From positions 1-53,027 of the forward strand of contig NZ_JAJQMN010000022.1 of NCBI RefSeq assembly GCF_028994775.1: DNA of 53,027 bases, read 5' to 3'. A program made the position numbers and the translations under genes. Of the stretch, positions 9,579-17,383 are shown piece after piece (the first letter of the stretch is position 1; the number at the start of each line of letters is the position of its first letter). The notes under the pieces were generated by a model. The model was not told the DNA's origin. It did not search any database and saw only the letters and a list, made by a program, of their open reading frames with translations. Origin of the DNA: Promicromonospora iranensis. Lineage in GTDB: Bacteria > Actinomycetota > Actinomycetes > Actinomycetales > Cellulomonadaceae.

Positions 9579-10539
9579 CCCCGCGCGGGGACCCGCGGCC
9601 TGCCGGCTGAGACCCGAGCACGACGCCGGCGACCACCACGCCCACGCCCAGCCACACCACCGGCCCCGGCACCGGACCGCCGAGCAGCACGCTGCCCACC
9701 GCCGACGCCACGGGCACCACGCCGGTGAACAGCCCGGCACGCCCGGGCCCGATCCGCCCGACCGCCGTATACCAGAGCAGGAACGCCACCACCGTGACGG
9801 ACAGGGCGAGGTGCAGCGTGGCGGGCACGTGCTCCGCACGCAGGGTCAGCGCGGCGCCCGGCCCCTCCACGGCGAGGCTCAGCGCCCAGAGCGCCACCGC
9901 CGCGATCCAGACCGCATGGAGCGACACGCCGTGCGGCCCGAGCCGGCGCAGCACCGGCACCGCCAGCAGCGTGAAGCCGGCCTCGCAGAGCAGCGTCAGC
10001 AACGCGTAGCCCAGTCCCACGGCATCCGAACGTCCGCCCCCGGTCACCAGGACGGCGCCCAGCGTCACCACCACCGCCGCGACGACCACCATCGACGTCG
10101 GCCGGGTCCGGCCGAGCAGCGGGCCCACCAGGGCCAGCAGGATGGGCACCGCCGCGACCGCGACGCCGATCACTGCGGGTTCGGCATGGGCGACGCCGCG
10201 CACCACTCCCACGTTGAACAGCACCAGCCCGGTCAGCGCCACGCCCGCCAGCCACGCCCACTCCCGTCCGCGCGGCGCGGGGACCGAGCGCCCGGTGCAC
10301 CGCAGGACCACGAGCAGCACCAGGGCGGCAAGCGTGTACCGGATCGCCTGCACGGCGAAGAGCGGGGCGTCCGCGAGCACACCCGAGACCGCCACCTGGC
10401 TACCGACCAGCGCCATGCCGATGCCCGCGTACAGCGGCCCGGACCATCCCGCGGGCGGCCGCGGCCGGGTGCCGTCGGCGGCTGTGCTCGCCGTGCTGCT
10501 CATGGTGTCCGGCGCGCCCGGTGGCGTCCTGGTTGTCAT
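9541..10539 (-). CDS. EamA/DMT-superfamily transporter
   Basis: 332 residues with about ten membrane helices arranged as two EamA halves, preceded by a Pro/Thr-rich cytoplasmic leader of about 30 residues. Members export amino acids or other small metabolites; the substrate here is not determined. The gene is divergent from a MocR-type PLP-binding regulator, an arrangement often seen when the regulator controls the exporter. The end overlaps kdpE by 38 bp on the other strand. The start at 10539 gives the full open frame; an ATG at 10503 is also possible and would remove the first 12 residues without affecting the first helix. Confidence 0.85.
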   Translation of the reverse strand: MTTRTPPGAPDTMSSTASTAADGTRPRPPAGWSGPLYAGIGMALVGSQVAVSGVLADAPLFAVQAIRYTLAALVLLVVLRCTGRSVPAPRGREWAWLAGVALTGLVLFNVGVVRGVAHAEPAVIGVAVAAVPILLALVGPLLGRTRPTSMVVVAAVVVTLGAVLVTGGGRSDAVGLGYALLTLLCEAGFTLLAVPVLRRLGPHGVSLHAVWIAAVALWALSLAVEGPGAALTLRAEHVPATLHLALSVTVVAFLLWYTAVGRIGPGRAGLFTGVVPVASAVGSVLLGGPVPGPVVWLGVGVVVAGVVLGSQPAGRGSPRGVTPRTGIPLPGA

Positions 10540-10560
10540 GTCACCGAGCCTGCGCGAGCT

Positions 10561-10582
10561 TTGGTATATCTGACAGTGCCAA
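10561..10582. promoter_or_regulatory. Candidate MocR operator between eamA and mocR genes
   Basis: A 22-bp imperfect dyad begins TTGGTA and ends TGCCAA. It is the only clear symmetrical element in the 68-bp divergent intergenic gap and overlaps where both promoters must lie. MocR/PdxR proteins bind such sites as dimers and regulate themselves and a divergent target. The function is inferred from position. Confidence 0.4.
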
Positions 10583-10607
10583 GATCACGACGATCAAGGG
10601 GACCAAG

Positions 10608-12119
10608 ATGCCCGGGGCCGACTTTCTCCAGCTCGACCCGATGCAGGCCGGCCGGGGGAACCTCACCGCGTGGCTGGCCGAGGCGGTGCGAGACGCGGTG
10701 TCCGACGGCCGGCTCGGCCCGGGCGACCGGCTGCCCGCCACCCGTGTCCTCGCAGGTCAGCTCGGTTGCTCACGCGGCGTGGTCGTGGACGCCTACCGGC
10801 GCCTCACCGATGAGGGCCTGCTGTCCGGCCGGCACGGGGGCGGCACGACGGTCCGGGCGGCGTGGGCTCCGGCGCCGGCACCCGGCGCGGCGTCCGCTCC
10901 GTCCTCCGCCCGGAGGGCGCGGCCCGACGCCGATGCGCGATCTGTCGCGGCGTCCGGCCTGGCGGGTGCCCTGCTCGACCCGACCGCCTCGCCGGCCCGG
11001 GACGCCGGCGCCGGCCTGATCGACCTGTCACCCGGCCTGCCCGACCTGTCCGCGTTCCCCCGCGCCGCCTGGGCCCGCGCCGAGCGGACGGCGCTGGCCG
11101 GGCTGGCGTCGAGCGACCTCGGGTACGGCGACCCGCGCGGCCTGCCCGCGCTCCGCGAGGCGCTGGCCGGCTGGCTCGCGCGCACCCGGGGGATCCGCGC
11201 GCACCCCGACGACATCCTTGTGGTCAACGGTGTCTCGCAGGGCCTCATGCTGCTCGCCCGCGCGCTCGGCGCCCAGGCGCTCCGCCGGATCGGGTTCGAG
11301 GACCCGGGCTCCTACGGGGCGCGCGAGCACCTCCGGCGGTGGGACATGGAACCCGTTCCCGTCCCTGTGGACCAGGACGGCCTCGACGTGGCCGCGCTCG
11401 GCAGGGCCCGGGTCGACGCCGTTCTGGTCACCCCGGCGCACCAGTTCCCCACGGGCGTCGTGCTCGCCCCGGACCGACGCCGGGAGCTGGTCGCGTGGGC
11501 GAGCGCCGCATCGCCGCCGGGCCCTGGCGACCTGCCCGGACGTCTGGTCATCGAGGACGACTACGACGCCGAGCACCGCTACGACCGCCCGCCCGTCCCG
11601 GCGCTGCGCGCACTCGCGCCCGACCACGTGGTCCATCTCGGCAGCGTGTCCAAGTCGCTCGCCCCGGCGATCCGCATCGGCTGGCTGCTCGCGCCCGCCG
11701 CGCTGCAGGCCGAGCTGGTGGAGGCCCGCTACTGGACCGACCTGGCCGGCCCGGCGCTGCCCCAGCTCGCGCTGGCGCACTTCATCACGACCGGCGGGTT
11801 CGAACGGCACCTCCGCCAGGTCCGACGGCGACACCGAGCCCGCCGCGACGCCCTGCTCGCGGCCCTCGCCGCTCACCTGTCCGGCGCCACCGCCCACGGG
11901 GTGGCCGCCGGCCTGCACCTGCTGGTCACCGTGCCCGGCATCGACGACGCCGCGGTAGTCCGCCGAGCCGGTGAGGCGGGGGTCCGCGTGCAACCACTCT
12001 CCGCGCACCGGATGGGTGCCGGCCCGTCAGGCCTGGTGATCGGCTACGCGGCGAACACCGCGGACCGGCTGGACGAGGCGGTGCGGCGGATCGCGCAGAG
12101 CTTCAGGAGCGCTCGCTGA
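10608..12119 (+). CDS. MocR-type transcriptional regulator (GntR HTH fused to aminotransferase-like domain)
   Basis: 503 residues. The ATG at 10608 follows AAGGGGA. Residues 15-80 are a GntR winged helix (DRLPATRVLAGQLGCSRGVV), followed by an Ala/Pro-rich linker and a fold-type I aminotransferase domain with the PLP lysine in SVSKSLAPAIRIGW (Lys349) and the DDYDAEHRYD segment typical of MocR. Such proteins sense PLP or an amino-compound adduct and act as transcription factors, not as enzymes. Because it is divergent from an EamA exporter, it probably controls export of an amino compound. Its start region shares the candidate operator at 10561-10582. Confidence 0.9.
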   Translation: MPGADFLQLDPMQAGRGNLTAWLAEAVRDAVSDGRLGPGDRLPATRVLAGQLGCSRGVVVDAYRRLTDEGLLSGRHGGGTTVRAAWAPAPAPGAASAPSSARRARPDADARSVAASGLAGALLDPTASPARDAGAGLIDLSPGLPDLSAFPRAAWARAERTALAGLASSDLGYGDPRGLPALREALAGWLARTRGIRAHPDDILVVNGVSQGLMLLARALGAQALRRIGFEDPGSYGAREHLRRWDMEPVPVPVDQDGLDVAALGRARVDAVLVTPAHQFPTGVVLAPDRRRELVAWASAASPPGPGDLPGRLVIEDDYDAEHRYDRPPVPALRALAPDHVVHLGSVSKSLAPAIRIGWLLAPAALQAELVEARYWTDLAGPALPQLALAHFITTGGFERHLRQVRRRHRARRDALLAALAAHLSGATAHGVAAGLHLLVTVPGIDDAAVVRRAGEAGVRVQPLSAHRMGAGPSGLVIGYAANTADRLDEAVRRIAQSFRSAR

Positions 12120-12186
12120 TGATCGACCGTTCAATTTCGACGAAATGCTTTGATGCGTCGATCACGTACCGCCTATGACGCACCAA

Positions 12187-12221
12187 CGAGGCCCTTTCCC
12201 GGAATCCGGGAAAGGGCCTCG
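12187..12221. terminator. Strong hairpin, bidirectional terminator
   Basis: Perfect 16-bp stem, arm CGAGGCCCTTTCCCGG, with a 3-base loop. It lies 68 bp after the MocR stop and is followed on the + strand by CCTTTT. It also lies downstream of the convergent secreted-protein gene (ending at 12326), so it can stop transcription from both sides. Confidence 0.85.
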
Positions 12222-12227
12222 TCGTAG

Positions 12228-12273
12228 CCTTTTGCCACCAGCCCCACCGTTCGCGAACGGCTGGCAGAAAAGG
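12228..12273. terminator. Second imperfect hairpin, likely terminator of the leftward secreted-protein gene
   Basis: Outer arms CCTTTT/AAAAGG and GCC...GGC enclose a perfect 14-base palindrome, CCGTTCGCGAACGG (12247-12260). Read leftward, the structure follows the stop at 12326 and ends in a T-run (CCTTTT on that strand is provided by the AAAAGG arm). It is imperfect, with small bulges. Confidence 0.45.
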
Positions 12274-12325
12274 GGTCAGATACCGGCCGTGCTGGCGACG
12301 TCCGGCGAGTTGAGGGGTCTGCTCG

Positions 12326-13006
12326 TCACACTCCGGGGACCGGAACCGGAAGCGGGACGGGAAGGCCACCGGTGAGAAGTCCGAGGATCGAGGAGAGAAG
12401 ACCGTCGACCGCGCCGAGCACGGTGTCCAGCAGACCGGCCGGGACCGGGACGGGGAGCGGCATCGGCGGCACCGGGAGGTCCGGCACGGGGTTGTCCACC
12501 GGAACGTCGGGCAGGCCGTCCACCGGCACGTCCGGCACCGGGTCGGTGGCGACGTCAGCCTCGGCCGCGACATCCGTCGCGGTCGCCGCGGCGGTGTCGG
12601 CCTCGGTCGTGACGTCGGTCTCGGCTGCGGTGTCCGTCGCGGTCTCGGCCGCTACGTCCGTCTCTGTCTCGGCTGCGGCATCTGCCTCGGCCTCGGTCGC
12701 GACGTCCGCCTCGGCCTCGGCTGCGGCGTCTGCCTCGGCCTCTGCCGCGAGATCCGCCTCGGCCTCCGCCGCCGCGGCGTCGGCTGCCGCCTCGGCCTCG
12801 GCGGTGACCTCCGTAGCGGCCTCGGTCTCGGCCTGGGTCTCGGCTGCGACGTCCGGCACCGGGTCGGCAGCGGTGACCGCTGCGGCGGGCTTGTCGCCGT
12901 CGGTCGTCACCAGTGCGCTCGCACCTGTTGTGGCTGCGCAGACCATGGCCGCCGAGACGGCGGTGGTCACGACAGCCCGACTGATTACACGGAATCCTCG
13001 GATCAT
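12326..13006 (-). CDS. Secreted low-complexity protein with Ala/Glu octapeptide repeats and Pro-Val tail
   Basis: 226 residues; the ATG at 13006 follows GAGGGGAAA, so an upstream in-frame ATG (13051) is not used. Residues 1-31 form a signal peptide (RGF start, hydrophobic core, cleavage near GASA). Residues about 54-175 are almost only Ala, Glu, Asp, Thr and Val, strongly acidic, with eight-residue repeats of the type AEAEADAA at 80-127. The C-terminus has two PLPVPVP patches flanking a short amphipathic helix (LLDTVLGAVDGLLSSILGLL). No catalytic motif or sortase signal is visible. It may be a wall-spanning spacer or surface polymer. The strand is supported by the signal peptide and RBS; the opposite frame is a compositional shadow. 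I do not recognise a family. Confidence 0.75.
   Translation of the reverse strand: MIRGFRVISRAVVTTAVSAAMVCAATTGASALVTTDGDKPAAAVTAADPVPDVAAETQAETEAATEVTAEAEAAADAAAAEAEADLAAEAEADAAAEAEADVATEAEADAAAETETDVAAETATDTAAETDVTTEADTAAATATDVAAEADVATDPVPDVPVDGLPDVPVDNPVPDLPVPPMPLPVPVPAGLLDTVLGAVDGLLSSILGLLTGGLPVPLPVPVPGV
12626..12769 (-). repeat. 24-bp tandem repeats (six units) coding for octapeptides
   Basis: Six consecutive 24-bp units encode AEAEADLA, AEAEADAA, AEAEADVA, TEAEADAA, AETETDVA and AETATDTA. Units at one end are nearly identical and degrade toward the other, as expected of repeat expansion by slippage. The copy number may vary between strains. Confidence 0.75.
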
Positions 13007-13224
13007 GGTGTTTCCCCTCGAATAGCTCCGTCGAAAACAGCGGTGGAGCACACATGTGTGTTCACCACGAAGAAGAGTCCGACGGCCTTTTCACCCTGTC
13101 AATCGGAACGCATCGACGCATTCGTGGAATGAAACAAGACATTCCAGGATCGAACTCTGCGGCAGAGCGACAGGAATGCCCGTAACCCAGACATCACAGT
13201 GGTGATACAGGACGAGCGTCCAGG
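13007..13224. promoter_or_regulatory. AT-richer intergenic region with several dyads (promoter of the secreted gene)
   Basis: No gene is seen in these 218 bp. They hold a dyad around CACACATGTGTG (13046-13063) 40 bp before the secreted-protein start, a perfect 7-8-7 inverted repeat TGGAATG/CATTCCA (13125-13146), a small CTCTGCGGCAGAG hairpin (13155-13167) and ATCAC-N4-GTGAT (13193-13206). The two near 13200 may terminate the methyltransferase gene, which also reads leftward; the others are candidate operators for the secreted protein. Confidence 0.45.
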
Positions 13225-14436
13225 TCAGGAGTCCTGGATCAACCGCCACAGGGACGTGACCTCGCGCCGTCGTGCTTCGTGCAGCGCGTCGGCGGCGTCG
13301 CTGGCTCTCGGGTGCTGCGGTGTCGTGTCGTGCCGGCCGGCGACCCGCAGCCCGGCGTCGGCGATACGGGAGAGGAGCTCGTCGCGCGTCCGCAGCCCGA
13401 GGTGCTCGGCGAGGTCGGAGAGGACGAGCCAGCCCTCGCCCGCCGGTGCGAGGTGCTCGGTGAGGCCGTCGAGGAACCGGTGGAGCAGGTCGGAGCCCGC
13501 GTCGTAGATCCCGAGCTCCAGAGCCGAGGTCGGTCGCGCGGGCAGCCACGGTGGGTTGCAGACGATCAGGTCGGCCCGGCCGTCCGGCCACAGGTCGGCC
13601 TCGGCGACCCGTACGCGCTCGGCGAGCCCGAGCCGGTCGAGGTTCGCGCGGGCGCAGGTCACCGCCCGGGGATTGATGTCGGTGGCGACGACCAGTCCTG
13701 TTCCCCGGCGGGCGAGGACCGCCGCGAGCACGCCGGTCCCGGTACCGAGGTCGAAGGCCACCGCGGGCGCGTCTCCGCCGCGGAACGGCGCGTCCGCGAC
13801 CAGATCGACGTACTCGCCACGCACCGGGGAGAAGACGCCGTAGGCGGGGTGGATGCGCGCGCGCAGCGCGCCGATCTCGACGCCCTGCTGATGCCACTGG
13901 AAGGCGCTGAGCACCCCGACGAGCTCGGTGAGCGCGACACACGTCCCGCCGTTCTCGCCGTCGGGCGCGTCGTCCGTCCCGTCGTCGACCCCGTCAGCCG
14001 CCGCGCCGTAGGCGTGGTCGGCGGCGTCGCGGACATCGGGTGCCCGGCGCAGCGCCAGGGTGTGGTCCGGCTCGAGCAGGACCAGCAGGCTCCCGAGGAG
14101 CCGGGCCCGCTCGGCCCGCTCCGCGCGGTGGCCGTGAAAGAGCGCGGCCGTACCGTCCCCCGCCGCGTCGCGAGGTGCGCCGCTCGTCGTGCTGCCCCTG
14201 GTCCGGCCGGCGCGGGACCGCTCGTGCAGGCGGTCCATGGCGCGCAGCAGCTGCCGGGCGTTGTGGAAGTCGCCCCGCCACAGCAGACCGGTGCCGCCGC
14301 GTGCCATGCGGTAGGCGGCCCTGGCGGTGGTGCCGTCGTCGACGACGACCACGCGGGCCGGTGCGGGGGTGTTGTTCTCGGAGTGCCAGCGGGCGGAGAA
14401 GGGGGCTCCGCGCTCGGCCCAGCGGACAGCGGCCAT
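13225..14436 (-). CDS. Class I SAM-dependent methyltransferase (HemK/RlmG-like)
   Basis: 403 residues, ATG preceded by CAGGAG. The C-terminal half carries a Rossmann methyltransferase: motif I DLGTGTGVLA (229-238), acidic ATDINPRAV and the catalytic-type NPPW (294-297), which is typical of N-methyltransferases acting on planar nitrogen (rRNA guanine or glutamine side chain). The N-terminal half includes RGGTGLLWRGDFHNARQLL, as in the actinobacterial family of this architecture. The substrate cannot be read from sequence; a ribosomal RNA or release-factor substrate is possible by family. A poorly conserved Asp/Gly-rich loop (148-165) sits between the halves. Confidence 0.85.
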   Translation of the reverse strand: MAAVRWAERGAPFSARWHSENNTPAPARVVVVDDGTTARAAYRMARGGTGLLWRGDFHNARQLLRAMDRLHERSRAGRTRGSTTSGAPRDAAGDGTAALFHGHRAERAERARLLGSLLVLLEPDHTLALRRAPDVRDAADHAYGAAADGVDDGTDDAPDGENGGTCVALTELVGVLSAFQWHQQGVEIGALRARIHPAYGVFSPVRGEYVDLVADAPFRGGDAPAVAFDLGTGTGVLAAVLARRGTGLVVATDINPRAVTCARANLDRLGLAERVRVAEADLWPDGRADLIVCNPPWLPARPTSALELGIYDAGSDLLHRFLDGLTEHLAPAGEGWLVLSDLAEHLGLRTRDELLSRIADAGLRVAGRHDTTPQHPRASDAADALHEARRREVTSLWRLIQDS

Positions 14437-14581
14437 GACGTACTCCTGAAGGGGTCGAAGGTGTCGTGGTCAGCACGACTGTCCTTCCGTCATGTGCTCC
14501 CATCTTCTCACGGGCACGTTGCCGCCGACGAAGCCATCAATCCGCTCGTCAGGCGGCGCGGGCGGTTGGCATGATCGCCGC

Positions 14582-15550
14582 ATGACCCGCGTTCGACCCA
14601 CCTGGCCCGACCTCCCGACGCACGTCCGGGACGCCGTCGTCGCCCAGCTGGATGGCGGTCCCGTCACGGGCTGGACGTCGCACGACGGCGGCTACTCGCC
14701 CGGCTGGGCGCTCACGCTGGAGACGGCGTCCGGGAGCTTCTTCGTGAAGGTCGCCTCCACCGACCACGAGGTCGCGGCGCGCCTGCACCGCCGGGAGGCG
14801 CAGCGTGCGGCGGCTCTGCCCGACGGCGTCCCCGCGCCGGCCTTCCGCTGGATCATGGAGCTGCCCGAACCCGGGGGAGCGGAGCCCGCATGGGTGGTCA
14901 TCGCCTCCGACGCCGTCCGCGGGCGCACGCCCCGGACCGAGCCGTGGGACCTCGACGACCTCGACCGTCTGCAGCAGCTGGCCCGCCGGATCGCCGAGCA
15001 CGAGGTGCCGGACGGCGGCGTGTTCCCTGACTTCGGTGCCCGGGCCTGGCCGGAGTCCGCCCAGCTCGCCGACGAACGCCCCGCCGGCCTGGCGACCTAC
15101 GACCCCTGGTTGGCGGCGAACCTCGACCACCTCGCCGAGCTCGCCTCGCCCGAGCGACAGGCCGAGGCACTCGCCGGCCCGCACCTCGTGCACGGTGACC
15201 TCCGTGCCGACAACGCAATCGTCGTCCGGCGGGCCGACGGTACGGAGGGAGCGGTAGCCGTGGACTGGCCGCACGCCGTTCGTGGTGCGGGGTTCGTCGA
15301 CCAGACGGGCATGCTCCCCGCCGTCCATGCCGCCGGCGGACCCGCTCCGCAGCAGGTGCTGGACCGCACACCGCTCGCGGCAGGTGCGGACCGCGAGGCC
15401 GTCACGGTGTGGGTGGCGGTCCTGACCGCCTACTTCGCGCGCAGCTCGCTCCTGGACCCGCCGCCCGGCATCCCGCACCTGCGGGCGTTCCAGCGGATCC
15501 AGGCGGAGGCCTGCATCCCATGGCTGCGCGACCGGCTGCGCGCCGGCTAG
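14582..15550 (+). CDS. Aminoglycoside phosphotransferase (APH)-family kinase-like protein
   Basis: 322 residues; ATG chosen at 14582 since the upstream in-frame extension is not conserved-looking and overlaps the divergent promoter region. The ATP-binding N-lobe has the FFVKVAS lysine; the catalytic loop is HGDLRADNAIV, followed by VDWP as the metal-binding Asp. These are the APH/choline-kinase hallmarks. The family contains antibiotic kinases and many small-molecule kinases; nothing here argues for a resistance role. It is convergent with sufE, whose stop is only 6 bp away. Confidence 0.85.
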   Translation: MTRVRPTWPDLPTHVRDAVVAQLDGGPVTGWTSHDGGYSPGWALTLETASGSFFVKVASTDHEVAARLHRREAQRAAALPDGVPAPAFRWIMELPEPGGAEPAWVVIASDAVRGRTPRTEPWDLDDLDRLQQLARRIAEHEVPDGGVFPDFGARAWPESAQLADERPAGLATYDPWLAANLDHLAELASPERQAEALAGPHLVHGDLRADNAIVVRRADGTEGAVAVDWPHAVRGAGFVDQTGMLPAVHAAGGPAPQQVLDRTPLAAGADREAVTVWVAVLTAYFARSSLLDPPPGIPHLRAFQRIQAEACIPWLRDRLRAG

Positions 15551-15556
15551 AAGAGG

Positions 15557-16012
15557 TCAGACCTGTGTGGCGCCCAGCTGCTCCCGGACCTGGCGCTTGG
15601 CGCGGGTGAGCATGCCCGCCATGCCGTTGAGGCGCAGCAGGCTGACCACCTTGGTGAGGCCGAGCTGGAGCGGGTAGTCCTCGGGCACGTCCAGCACCTG
15701 CTGCGCGGTCAGGCCGGTCAGCCCCTGCGCCAGGATCGACGCGAAGCCTCGCGTGGTGGGCGCCTCCTCCGGTGCGCTCGCGTGGAAGGTCACCACCCCG
15801 GCATCGTCCACCTCGGCGAAGGCGTAGACGGGGGACTGGCACTCCTGGACCCGTTCGAGGCGCTCGGGCGCGTCCGCGTACCTGGCGGGCAGCGGCGGGA
15901 GCTCACGCGACACCTCCAGCAGCAGCTGGAGCCGGTCGCGCTCGGGCGTCTCCAGGAAGGCGTCCCGCAGCTCCGCGAGGGCCTCGGGCAGGTCGGCGTC
16001 GTTGGTGCTCAT
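15557..16012 (-). CDS. sufE: SufE-family Fe-S/sulfur-acceptor protein
   Basis: 151 residues. The persulfide-accepting cysteine is Cys58 in VQECQSPVY, the SufE signature, and the rest shows the SufE fold pattern (GFASILAQGLTGLT, LGLTKVVSLLRLNGMAGML). SufE takes sulfur from a desulfurase and stimulates it. A rhodanese-type sulfurtransferase is two genes away on the same strand, with the + strand DUF3175 gene between; mycobacteria also have a SufE-like gene beside sseA, so the two may cooperate in sulfane-sulfur transfer. Its start is divergent from the DUF3175 gene, 65 bp apart. Confidence 0.92.
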   Translation of the reverse strand: MSTNDADLPEALAELRDAFLETPERDRLQLLLEVSRELPPLPARYADAPERLERVQECQSPVYAFAEVDDAGVVTFHASAPEEAPTTRGFASILAQGLTGLTAQQVLDVPEDYPLQLGLTKVVSLLRLNGMAGMLTRAKRQVREQLGATQV

Positions 16013-16077
16013 CTGTTCATCCTCCCACCGCCCGCGGGGCTCGAGCGAGCCACCGGGCGGCGTCGTACGGTTGATGC

Positions 16078-16389
16078 ATGGCCGAGAAGAAGCGGTCGGG
16101 CAAGGGGTCCGGTAAGGACGGCGAACGCTGGTCCCAGGACGTCACCGAGGGCAGCGACGCCCTGGACCTGGAGGACGGCGTCTTCACGTGGCAGGACCCG
16201 GCGCGCATCGCCAGGTCCCTCAAACGGTCCGCGGAGTCGAGCGACCGGCGCAAGAGCTCCCCGTACCGCTCGGCGATGTCGATGCTCACGTTCTACGTGA
16301 ACCGTGCCGGCAAGGAGCTCGACGCGGACCAACGTGAGGTCCTGGAGCGCGCCAAGGACGAGCTCCGCAAGGCATTCGGCCGCGCCTGA
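16078..16389 (+). CDS. DUF3175 protein
   Basis: 103 residues, basic N-terminus (MAEKKRSGKGSGKDG) then the conserved block RWSQDVTEGSDALDLEDGVF and SLKRSAESSDRRKSSPYRSA. The family is small, found widely in bacteria, and has no known function; the highly charged, helical C-terminus and lysine-rich N-terminus could suit nucleic-acid binding, but this is only a guess. It is convergent with the sulfurtransferase gene, 23 bp away. Confidence 0.85.
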   Translation: MAEKKRSGKGSGKDGERWSQDVTEGSDALDLEDGVFTWQDPARIARSLKRSAESSDRRKSSPYRSAMSMLTFYVNRAGKELDADQREVLERAKDELRKAFGRA

Positions 16390-16412
16390 CCGGTCAGCGC
16401 CTCACGGACGGG

Positions 16413-17306
16413 TCAGACGGCGCCCGGCTCGCTGCCGGTGGCGATCGGCACGCGCACCGCGTTGCCCCACTCGGTCCAGGAGCCGTCGTAGTTGCGCACG
16501 TCGGTGTAGCCGAGCAGGTAGGTCAGCGCGAACCAGGTGTGGCTGGAACGCTCGCCGATGCGGCAATAGGTGATCACCGCGTCGTCGGGGCTCATGCCCA
16601 GGCCGGCCGTGTAGATCGCCTCGAGCTCCTCGCGCGACCTGTAGGTGCCGTCCTCGGCGACCGCTGTCGCCCACGGGACGTTGCGCGCCGTCGGGATGTG
16701 GCCGCCGCGCAGGACGCCCTCCTCCGGGTAGTCCGGGATGGCGATGCGCTCGCCCGTGTACTCCTGCGGGGACCGGATGTCGACGAGCGGGCCGTTGCCC
16801 AGGTGCGCCAGGACCTGCTCGCGGAAGGCGCGGATGGTGCTGTCGTCGCGCACCACGACCGGGTAGTCGACCGGCGCGGGAGCCGGGACGTCGGTCGTCA
16901 GCTCGCGGCCCTCGGCGCTCCAGAGCCCGCGGCCGCCGTCGAGCAGGCGCACGTCCGTGTGCCCGAACAGCGTGAACACCCAGGCCGTGTAGGCGGCCCA
17001 CCAGTTGTTCTTGTCGCCGTAGAGCACGATGGTGGTGTCGCGCGTGATGCCCTTGCTGCCCATCAGGGCGGCGAACGCCGCGCCGTCGAGGTAGTCGCGC
17101 ATCTCGGGGTGCTGCAGCTCGGTGTGCCAGTCGACCTTCACGGCGCCCGGGATGTGGCCGGTCTCGTAGAGGAGCACGTCCTCGTCGGATTCCACGACGA
17201 CGATCCCCGGATCCTTCAGGTGCTCGGCCAGCCACGCGGTGCTCACCAACCGCTCCGGATGGGCGTACCGGGCGATCTTGTCCGACGGGTCGATGGGCGC
17301 GGGCAT
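16413..17306 (-). CDS. sseA: Rhodanese-type sulfurtransferase (thiosulfate/3-mercaptopyruvate), SseA/CysA-like
   Basis: 297 residues with two rhodanese domains. The catalytic Cys248 lies in [10 protein letters not shown] in the second domain; the first domain has Asp in the matching loop (VLYGDKNN), as expected for the inactive half. ATG at 17306 follows GAGGAGG. The enzyme moves sulfur from thiosulfate or mercaptopyruvate to cyanide or protein thiols. The symbol reflects the mycobacterial SseA-SufE neighbourhood; the exact donor is not proven. No signal peptide, so cytoplasmic. Confidence 0.88.
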   Translation of the reverse strand: MPAPIDPSDKIARYAHPERLVSTAWLAEHLKDPGIVVVESDEDVLLYETGHIPGAVKVDWHTELQHPEMRDYLDGAAFAALMGSKGITRDTTIVLYGDKNNWWAAYTAWVFTLFGHTDVRLLDGGRGLWSAEGRELTTDVPAPAPVDYPVVVRDDSTIRAFREQVLAHLGNGPLVDIRSPQEYTGERIAIPDYPEEGVLRGGHIPTARNVPWATAVAEDGTYRSREELEAIYTAGLGMSPDDAVITYCRIGERSSHTWFALTYLLGYTDVRNYDGSWTEWGNAVRVPIATGSEPGAV

Positions 17307-17383
17307 GGGGCCTCCTCGTAGAGCACGTGCACTGACGACGATAAGAACACACGGTCGTGCCGAAAAGATCCCGGTACCACGAC

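Noticed and set aside
12372-13025. Ser/Ala/Val-rich + strand frame opposite the secreted protein
   Set aside because: It mirrors the repeats, lacks RBS and signal peptide; the - strand frame has both.
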